In this document: positions 7,088 through 12,164 of the stretch, piece by piece
How positions within the stretch are numbered: position 1 is the stretch's first letter
How the letters are laid out: the number at the start of each line of letters is the position of its first letter
NCBI GenBank assembly: GCA_014523495.1
Contig: JAATVM010000067.1
Location: 1-12,164 of the forward strand
Direction: 5' to 3'
Length of the DNA stretch: 12,164 bases
Source of the DNA: Nitrososphaerales archaeon TH1920
Lineage (GTDB): Archaea; Thermoproteota; Nitrososphaeria; Nitrososphaerales; Nitrososphaeraceae
Notes under the pieces: model-generated
Told to the model about the DNA's origin: nothing
Database searches by the model: none
The model's input: only the letters and a program-made list of their open reading frames with translations
Made by a program: the position numbers and the translations under genes

Positions 7088-7741
7088 GTGCCTTTATACA
7101 AAAGAATACCTAGAGTGGGAATAGGAGGACCCGTAGGATCAGGTAAAACAATGCTGATTGAACGGATTGTTCCTTTACTATACGACAAAGGATACAGAGT
7201 CGGTATAATTTCTAATGATGTTGTGTCTAAGGAAGATGCAAATAGGATGAGACACAATCTTGCAACTAAAAGGGGACTTTTGCCTGAAGAATTGGTAATT
7301 GGTATAGCAACTGGTGGCTGTCCTCACACTGCAGTTAGAGAAGACCCGTCAATGAATCTTTCTGCGGTTGAAGAAATGGAATCAAAGCACAATTATCTTG
7401 ATCTAATAATAATTGAAAGTGGCGGCGACAATATTACTACTACTTTTAGTCCTGCTCTGGCAGATTACTTCATTTACTTGATAGATGTTTCAGGAGGCGA
7501 TAAATATCCCCGAAAAAGAGGTCTTGGAATTGAAACATGCGATCTTTTAGTTATAAACAAGATAGATATTGCTCCATATGTGGAAGCAGATCTTAAAATC
7601 ATGGAAAAAGACGCCAAACATGTAAGAGGCAATAGACCATTTGTTTTCGTAAATTCTAAAGGAGGAGAGGGAATAAACGAGGTAGCATCATATATTATTC
7701 GAGACGTTCTATTCGAAGCTCCAAAAAATATTCAAATCTAG
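7088..7741 (+). CDS. ureG: Urease accessory protein UreG, SIMIBI GTPase
   Basis: UreG is the GTP-hydrolysing nickel carrier that powers metallocentre assembly. At 217 residues it is nearly collinear with bacterial UreG. The P-loop GPVGSGKT is at 14-21, and the nickel-binding CPH motif is at 78-80 within GGCPHTAVREDPSMNL. The Walker B-like ESGGDN is at 110-115, SGGDKYPRKRG follows at about 135-145, and the guanine-specificity NKID is at 157-160. The start is GTG at 7088: the only 11 residues before the conserved glycine loop read MPLYKRIPRVG, as expected for the family. No convincing Shine-Dalgarno sequence is visible. It begins 18 nt after ureF and ends 15 nt before ureD. All catalytic residues look intact. 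Confidence 0.98.
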   Translation: MPLYKRIPRVGIGGPVGSGKTMLIERIVPLLYDKGYRVGIISNDVVSKEDANRMRHNLATKRGLLPEELVIGIATGGCPHTAVREDPSMNLSAVEEMESKHNYLDLIIIESGGDNITTTFSPALADYFIYLIDVSGGDKYPRKRGLGIETCDLLVINKIDIAPYVEADLKIMEKDAKHVRGNRPFVFVNSKGGEGINEVASYIIRDVLFEAPKNIQI

Positions 7742-7756
7742 TTATGGTTAAGAAAT

Positions 7757-8683
7757 TTGGACTATGTTAAATTTTCTACGCCAATTAATATTCCATCAGA
7801 AATCCTAGCATACAGATCCGAAGCACAAAAACTCGATGAAAAAACTGGAAAGATAGGCATTGTGCAACTTAGTCTTGAAGAAGATATTGAAAGTAAAAAA
7901 ACCGTCATAAAAGAACAATATGCCAAAGTTCCTCTTTGTATCCAAAGGGCGTTGTATCTTGAGGAGAGCATTCCATCAATGGCCTATATATATATTATAT
8001 CACCTTCTGGAGGAATACTCCAAGGCGATAGATACAGAATTGATATTTCTCTTAGTAACCATGCATATGCTCATGTTACTACACAAGGTGCAACAAGGAT
8101 TTATAAAATGGAACAGGATTTTGCGACTCAGATGGTTAATATTGCTGTAGGGGATGGATGTTACTTTGAATATATTCCAGATCAAATAATACCATTTCGC
8201 AATTCTAGGTTCTGTCAGGTAGTTCATTTGAAGGTTCATGAAGGCGCCACAATGATATATTCAGAAATGCTGGTACCTGGCAGGGTAGCAAGTGGTGAGT
8301 CATTTGAATATGATATTTGCTATATCAAAACAATAGCAAAGGATAATGTGGAAAAGTTGAGATTTATCGATATAATGAAATTAGAACCTAAGAAAGAAAA
8401 TTTAGAATCGTTTGGTATAATGAATAATTTTGAGATTATAGCTAACGTATACATACTTTGTAAAGAAAAATATGTAAGTCATCTAAAAGAAAAAATAAAT
8501 AAAAAAATGAAAAACAAGAATAAAATTTATGGAGGTACGTCATCTTTTCCAAACAACAATGGAGCAGTCGTTCGCATTTTAGGAAACACAACAAAAGACG
8601 TTAAGAAAATAATTTTTGATATTCTATCAATCTCGAGGCAGACAATTCTTGGTGCTTCTTTCAGTGGCATAAGAAAAGCTTGA
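7757..8683 (+). CDS. ureD: Urease accessory protein UreD (UreH)
   Basis: UreD is the scaffold that binds apo-urease directly and, with UreF and UreG, carries nickel to the active site. The 308-residue product shows the family's sparse but recognisable pattern: PSGGILQGDRYRIDISL, HVTTQGATRIYKM, YFEYIPDQIIPFRNSRF, SEMLVPGRVASGE, and the C-terminal GAVVRILGNT ending with ILGASFSGIRK. The start is the TTG at 7757. There is no in-frame ATG until inside the conserved GGILQGD region, and the ATG at 7744 is in another frame that soon stops. A lysine- and asparagine-rich stretch at 8466-8525 (KEKINKKMKNKNK) is an A-rich, probably surface loop before the last conserved block. It is the last urease gene, in the order ureE-F-G-D, 50 nt before the nickel permease. 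UreD sequences diverge quickly, so the call rests on these motifs and on context. Confidence 0.95.
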   Translation: MDYVKFSTPINIPSEILAYRSEAQKLDEKTGKIGIVQLSLEEDIESKKTVIKEQYAKVPLCIQRALYLEESIPSMAYIYIISPSGGILQGDRYRIDISLSNHAYAHVTTQGATRIYKMEQDFATQMVNIAVGDGCYFEYIPDQIIPFRNSRFCQVVHLKVHEGATMIYSEMLVPGRVASGESFEYDICYIKTIAKDNVEKLRFIDIMKLEPKKENLESFGIMNNFEIIANVYILCKEKYVSHLKEKINKKMKNKNKIYGGTSSFPNNNGAVVRILGNTTKDVKKIIFDILSISRQTILGASFSGIRKA

Positions 8684-8733
8684 ATACAAGTATCATCTTT
8701 TGATATTTTGGCAATACTCATGACCATAAAGAG

Positions 8734-9600
8734 ATGTATCACAAAATGGTAGACACATTTTCATTTATTCTAATATCGATTTTCCCAATGTTCTTGCTAG
8801 GTCTCCGTCATGCACTTGATGTAGATCACATCACAGCTATAGATAATCTTGTGAGACTGCACAATGCAACAAGAAAATCCCGATGGGTTGGAGCCGGATT
8901 CAGTATTGGCCATATGATTTCAGTTCTTGCGGAAATGATTCTTATCATATATGTTATAGGCAACATAACAAGAATTGATCAGCTTTCGTTTTGGGGTGGT
9001 GTAATAGGAGCCATCGCCTTAGGAATAATTGGGATAGTAAATATATACTCAATGAAGAAATGGGGAAAAACTGGTTCTGCTATCCTTGCCAGCAAAGTTT
9101 TAGCCAGGACCGGAGTGATGAACCCTTTTGGTTCTGCTCTGCTTACAGGAATGGTATTTGGCTTAGGATTCGATACAGCTACTCAGATTTCAGCGATTAC
9201 TCTATCAGCTGTAGCCTCAGCCACCCTTGGAATGCAGATGGCCCTCATTCTTGCAGGGTTCTTCGCTGTGGGAATGATTCCTGTAGATACACTAGATAGC
9301 TTCATACTGCGATCAGCCTTCTCTAGAATATTTAACACGAGAGGTTTCAAACACATGACATACGCTTTGAGCGCAGTTGCATTGACCATAGCAGCTGTGA
9401 CCTCATACGAGACGGTAACTGGTTCAGAAATATTACCTGACCTGACAGGCCCGGTTTTGGCAATAACAATAATTTTGGTTTCTTTTGGATCTGCCTATAT
9501 AACAAGGAAAAGACAAGTTGTTAATCTAGACAATGTGAGTCCAGTTTCACCACCGGCAAAGGATAAATCTGACACCGGAAAAGAGGATGTAACACAGTGA
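8734..9600 (+). CDS. NiCoT-family nickel/cobalt permease
   Basis: A secondary transporter of the NiCoT family (HoxN, NixA, NicT) that takes up Ni2+ and/or Co2+ across the cytoplasmic membrane. The 288-residue protein has about eight hydrophobic segments and the family signatures in order: RHALDVDHITAIDN at 25-38, with the HX4DH metal motif H26, D31, H32; GFSIGH at 55-60; LGFDTATQ at 144-151; and GMIPVDTLD at 180-188. Family motif 3 usually ends in E where this protein has Q151. A hydrophilic tail follows about residue 255. The start is ATG 8734 or the in-frame ATG 8746, which has GAGATG upstream at 8731-8736. It lies 50 nt after ureD on the same strand, so supplying nickel to urease is its likely role. 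Cobalt for cobalamin is an alternative the sequence cannot exclude. nixA or nicT would be a fair name. Confidence 0.95.
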   Translation: MYHKMVDTFSFILISIFPMFLLGLRHALDVDHITAIDNLVRLHNATRKSRWVGAGFSIGHMISVLAEMILIIYVIGNITRIDQLSFWGGVIGAIALGIIGIVNIYSMKKWGKTGSAILASKVLARTGVMNPFGSALLTGMVFGLGFDTATQISAITLSAVASATLGMQMALILAGFFAVGMIPVDTLDSFILRSAFSRIFNTRGFKHMTYALSAVALTIAAVTSYETVTGSEILPDLTGPVLAITIILVSFGSAYITRKRQVVNLDNVSPVSPPAKDKSDTGKEDVTQ

Positions 9601-9634
9601 AATTAAGATCAAGATGCTTGTGATTTATAATTAT

Positions 9635-11554
9635 TTATTTCAAATTTGTCTTTTTATCCGCTAGATGATTGTCTTCATTTCTATCCACTCCATTACCATC
9701 GATATCATCACTGAGATTAGTGTGGTTTCTGACTTTCACTATCTTTTGTACTTCTCTGTCATAGAGTTTTACTAAATCTGCAATCGTTACGATACCAAGG
9801 ACTTTATTATCTTCATTAGATATGACCGGCATTTCTTGAAGGTCATTTGATGAAAGCCTAACCAATGCTTGGTGGAGAGTATCAGACGTATATGCAAAAA
9901 ATGGATCCTTTACCATAATGCTTTCTAATTTAATGGATTTGCGATATTCCTCAGGAAACTCAAATAGCTTGTATTTGTATACGACTCCTTGAAGTATGTC
10001 TTTTTCGTTAACTACCATAATCATCTTGCTGGTATTTCTATTAGATATCTGGAGCGCTTCTACAATTGATACATCTTTTGAGAGTTTATTTATCGGACTT
10101 TTCATAACATCTTTTACATAATGATCGCTTAGTATAATGCGTTGATACTCCATTCTATGAGCAGGTGAATCAGACCTGTTTATCACTTGGTTTCTGAATA
10201 TTGAACTGTGCTGTCCTGACATTATGTAAGCAACAAATGTAGCTAGCATCATTGGTGCCAAAAGAGCATAACCTCCTGTTAGCTCACTTCCCATGATTAT
10301 GGACGATATTGGTGTTTTTGCCGTAGCACCAAAAAAAGATACCATCGACACTATGATTACAGAAGAGACATCTATCCATGTAAATAATCCTAGTGAATGG
10401 AAAGCTGTACCAATGAATGCTCCAAGAAGACCGCCTATTACCATAGAAGGTCCAAAGACACCTGCACTTCCACCAGAACCTATGGTCAAGGAAGTTGCTA
10501 TGATCTTGAACACAATTATAAGACCTAAAAAGTATAACGGTAAGAGAGTAACACCATTATCAATTGCTATTTGTAACCATCCATAGGAGGTTCCCAATAT
10601 TTGAGGAAATACAATTCCTATCATTCCTACTAGAACTCCTCCTATGGCTGGCTTCAGATATTTTGGAATGCGAATTTTGCTAAAATAATCAGTTATTGTA
10701 TAGAAAGTCTTTACATACGCTACGCTTACTACGGCAGAAATCAAACCGACGATGCCATAAAGTAAAAGGGACTCTGGGTGAGTATATTTCACTAAATCGA
10801 AAGGAATGGTAAATAGACGATCCCATCCAAATACGAAACCAAAAACGGTATAACCAGTCACTGAAGCTACTAATCCAGGTATTAGGGCTCTAATTTCAAA
10901 ATCCCTTCTATAGAAAACTTCTGCACTAAAGACAGCGCCACCTAATGGAATCTTAAAAATACTTCCAATACCTGCACCAAGACCCGCGGCAACCGCTATC
11001 CTTCTTTCATCTTCATCAAGTTTGAATAACTTACCTATCAGTGACCCAAAACCAGCGGCTATTTGTCCAGCAGGTCCCTCAGTACCACCACTTCCACCAC
11101 TTCCTATAGTTAAAGATGAGGCAACAGCCTTGACAAGAGGAACTCGGGCTCTTATATTGCCACTTTTGTGATGATATGCATCAATTACTGCATCTGTACC
11201 ATGTCCCTCAGATTCTGGCGAGAACCTCGTCGTGATTAATCCAACTAAAAGACCGCCAAGACCGGTAATGAATGGTAGAAGCCATGCTCTCTCGATAGAT
11301 AGAGTATAACCCAAATTATTTTGAAATCCTCCTGGCAATGGAGGGAAATACCCTGCTCCTAATCCAAGAAATATTCCTGTGAATAATTCTACAGATAGAA
11401 ATAGTGCAATTGCCCCCAGACCTGCAACGATACCTAGGAAAAAACCTACAAGTATCCATTTTCTGAAATAGCTAAAATCTAAACTCCACTTGATACCCCT
11501 TAGTGATCGGATTGCTGATTTTATTTGGGAATAGAAAGGAATATCGGTTTTCAA
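9635..11554 (-). CDS. ClC-type chloride channel/transporter with two CBS domains
   Basis: A membrane anion channel or anion/proton exchanger of the ClC family, normally dimeric. Of 639 residues, about 30-445 form the ClC fold. SPESEGHGTDAV at 112-123 fills the first anion-selectivity position. GTEGP at 157-161 carries the gating glutamate E159. PLGGAVFSAEV at 203-213 is the helix with the inner glutamate. GGSAGVFGP is at 361-369. The cytosolic tail has CBS domain 1 (about 480-535, VKDVMKSP onward) and CBS domain 2 (about 544-602, IMVKDPFF to VKLYDREV), which usually bind adenine nucleotides. By motif alignment the proton-transfer glutamate of E. coli ClC (E203) is V213 and the central tyrosine (Y445) is F453, so proton coupling may be lost. 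The start is TTG 11554: a stop codon lies just upstream in frame, and GAGGTT sits 6 nt ahead. It converges on the nickel permease with a 34-bp gap. Any link to urease is only by position. Confidence 0.95.
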   Translation of the reverse strand: MKTDIPFYSQIKSAIRSLRGIKWSLDFSYFRKWILVGFFLGIVAGLGAIALFLSVELFTGIFLGLGAGYFPPLPGGFQNNLGYTLSIERAWLLPFITGLGGLLVGLITTRFSPESEGHGTDAVIDAYHHKSGNIRARVPLVKAVASSLTIGSGGSGGTEGPAGQIAAGFGSLIGKLFKLDEDERRIAVAAGLGAGIGSIFKIPLGGAVFSAEVFYRRDFEIRALIPGLVASVTGYTVFGFVFGWDRLFTIPFDLVKYTHPESLLLYGIVGLISAVVSVAYVKTFYTITDYFSKIRIPKYLKPAIGGVLVGMIGIVFPQILGTSYGWLQIAIDNGVTLLPLYFLGLIIVFKIIATSLTIGSGGSAGVFGPSMVIGGLLGAFIGTAFHSLGLFTWIDVSSVIIVSMVSFFGATAKTPISSIIMGSELTGGYALLAPMMLATFVAYIMSGQHSSIFRNQVINRSDSPAHRMEYQRIILSDHYVKDVMKSPINKLSKDVSIVEALQISNRNTSKMIMVVNEKDILQGVVYKYKLFEFPEEYRKSIKLESIMVKDPFFAYTSDTLHQALVRLSSNDLQEMPVISNEDNKVLGIVTIADLVKLYDREVQKIVKVRNHTNLSDDIDGNGVDRNEDNHLADKKTNLK

Positions 11555-11560
11555 TTGTTA

Positions 11561-11566
11561 AACCTC
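11561..11566 (-). promoter_or_regulatory. Shine-Dalgarno sequence deciding the TTG start of the ClC gene
   Basis: On the minus strand GAGGTT lies 6 nt before the TTG at 11554. The codon two before this TTG is a stop (TAA), so no longer in-frame start exists, and no ATG follows near the N-terminus. A TATA-like AATTAAAAAGG on the minus strand (about 11604-11594) could place the transcription start near 11572. Confidence 0.55.
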
Positions 11567-11691
11567 GTTCTTAAATTCATTAATGGCAAATACCTTTTTA
11601 ATTATTGTTTTACAGTCTTCTATCATTTTTACCTATATTATTCAACAGAAATTTAATGTAACAAAGAGACAGTCTGAGTTGTACACCGGCT

Positions 11692-11733
11692 ATAACCTTT
11701 TCGCGCATCCGTAGTAACAGCATAAAAGGTTAT
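11692..11733. repeat. Perfect 10-bp inverted repeat with 22-nt spacer
   Basis: ATAACCTTTT (11692-11701) and AAAAGGTTAT (11724-11733) are exact reverse complements, separated by 22 nt that are more GC-rich than their surroundings (CGCGCATCCGTAG...). It could fold as a hairpin with a large loop, act as a two-half-site operator upstream of the ClC gene, or be the stem of a small RNA. It is the longest perfect inverted repeat I found in the window. Confidence 0.55.
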
Positions 11734-11855
11734 CGTAAAGTAAGATCTAGATATTGATGATAGAAACTCAATTATGCTAAGAATAATTTGAATCATGGAC
11801 GAGCTTAAGGATTTTTCGTTTGATGTGAAATTGAATTTTTCATGAAATTTAAGCA

Positions 11856-11872
11856 CGACTTATTAAAAGTCG
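11856..11872. repeat. Short hairpin, 6-bp stem and 5-nt loop
   Basis: CGACTT (11856-11861), loop ATTAA, AAGTCG (11867-11872). It is a compact stem with three G-C pairs and no T-run directly after it on either strand, so a classical terminator is not indicated. Its role is unknown. Confidence 0.4.
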
Positions 11873-11971
11873 AGTTAGGTTTCCAATAATATTGTTGATG
11901 AATATATTGAACACAGGTATAGTTTATCGGCAGATCCATAAGGAGCGTTTTCGTATGATTTTATAGAACCC

Positions 11972-11992
11972 TGCCATAAATGAAAAATGGCA
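11972..11992. repeat. Short hairpin, 6-bp stem and 9-nt loop
   Basis: TGCCAT (11972-11977) pairs with ATGGCA (11987-11992) around a 9-nt A-rich loop. With the two other inverted repeats to its left it forms a spaced series of stems across the gene-free region. Chance occurrence in AT-rich DNA is possible. Confidence 0.35.
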
Positions 11993-12164
11993 TCGGAAAA
12001 TATTATATTTCAAGAAATTAGTAGAAATTCTATTCCTTCAGAAAACTGAGAAACCTATCGTTCATTATTAAAAACAAATTTGTCACTAATCACTTAAGTG
12101 TGAAATTAAATCACTTTTAAATTCGCTTGGTAACCTATTGCATGAACTCAAGGTCCTACATAAG

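Larger units (their letters stand above)
11555..12164. other. About 610-bp gene-free region rich in short inverted repeats
   Basis: No convincing gene is visible on either strand. The short open frames present have no recognisable protein features, and I see no tRNA cloverleaf or rRNA. The DNA is AT-rich and holds at least three hairpin-capable inverted repeats (11692-11733, 11856-11872, 11972-11992) and the perfect palindrome CACTTAAGTG at 12091-12100. The part nearest 11555 must contain the ClC promoter. The rest may be regulatory DNA, an untranslated small RNA or decayed sequence. The far right end may hold the beginning or end of a neighbouring gene, but too little is present to call it. 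Confidence 0.6.

Noticed and set aside
11795..11845. A 16-codon plus-strand open frame (MDELKDFSFDVKLNFS).
   Set aside because: It looks protein-like but is too short to support, with no clear TATA box or Shine-Dalgarno sequence. It might be a remnant.
11653..11856. A 67-codon minus-strand open frame in the gene-free region.
   Set aside because: Serine- and isoleucine-rich composition without recognisable features, no clear promoter or ribosome binding site, and it runs through the 11692-11733 inverted repeat.
12086..12163. A minus-strand frame open for 25 codons from the right edge to a TAG, possibly the C-terminus of a neighbouring gene.
   Set aside because: An open run of this length is expected often by chance, and no motif is recognisable.
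12142..12164. ATG at 12142 preceded by TATA-like CTTTTAAAT (12114-12122) at a spacing suited to a leaderless gene.
   Set aside because: Only seven codons are in the window, so coding cannot be judged.

Overview
The window is AT-rich (mid-30s % GC by eye). It carries a complete nickel-urease locus from an archaeon, most likely an ammonia-oxidising member of the Nitrososphaerota (Thaumarchaeota). The evidence for Archaea is a group II chaperonin (thermosome) gene, TATA-box promoters placed for leaderless or near-leaderless transcripts, and a mix of ATG, GTG and TTG starts. Separate ureA, ureB and ureC genes with all accessory genes and a nickel permease in an AT-rich genome would fit a soil lineage such as Nitrosocosmicus. 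That genus-level guess is inference only.

Layout, left to right. (1) 1-1362, minus strand: a divergent thermosome subunit whose C-terminus lies beyond the left edge. (2) 1363-1414: a 52-bp divergent promoter between thermosome and ureA, with two TATA boxes facing each other and two palindromes. (3) 1415-3826: ureA, ureB, ureC (urease gamma, beta, alpha), tightly packed, with every metal-binding and catalytic residue I looked for in UreC. (4) 3887-4141: an unrecognised 84-residue protein with its own promoter. (5) 4274-5719: an ArsB/NhaD/P-protein-type ion permease of the IT superfamily. (6) 5860-8683: ureE, ureF, ureG, ureD, the nickel-insertion accessory genes. (7) 8734-9600: a NiCoT-family Ni2+/Co2+ permease. 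(8) 9635-11554, minus strand: a ClC-type chloride channel or transporter with two C-terminal CBS domains, convergent with the nickel permease. (9) 11555-12164: about 610 bp with no gene I can support, but with several short inverted repeats.

How the genes fit together. NiCoT brings in nickel, UreE and UreG pass it on, and UreD-UreF-UreG load it into the UreABC apoenzyme. The enzyme splits urea to ammonia and carbonic acid, which in an ammonia oxidiser supply both energy substrate and inorganic carbon. The two ion-transport proteins could balance pH or anions around urea hydrolysis, but that is inference from position. No urea transporter is visible in this window.

Most of the window is a recognisable urease locus. 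The least expected items are the face-to-face promoter, the permease plus small protein splitting the urease genes, the channel-like residue pattern of the ClC protein, and the hairpin-rich gene-free right end.
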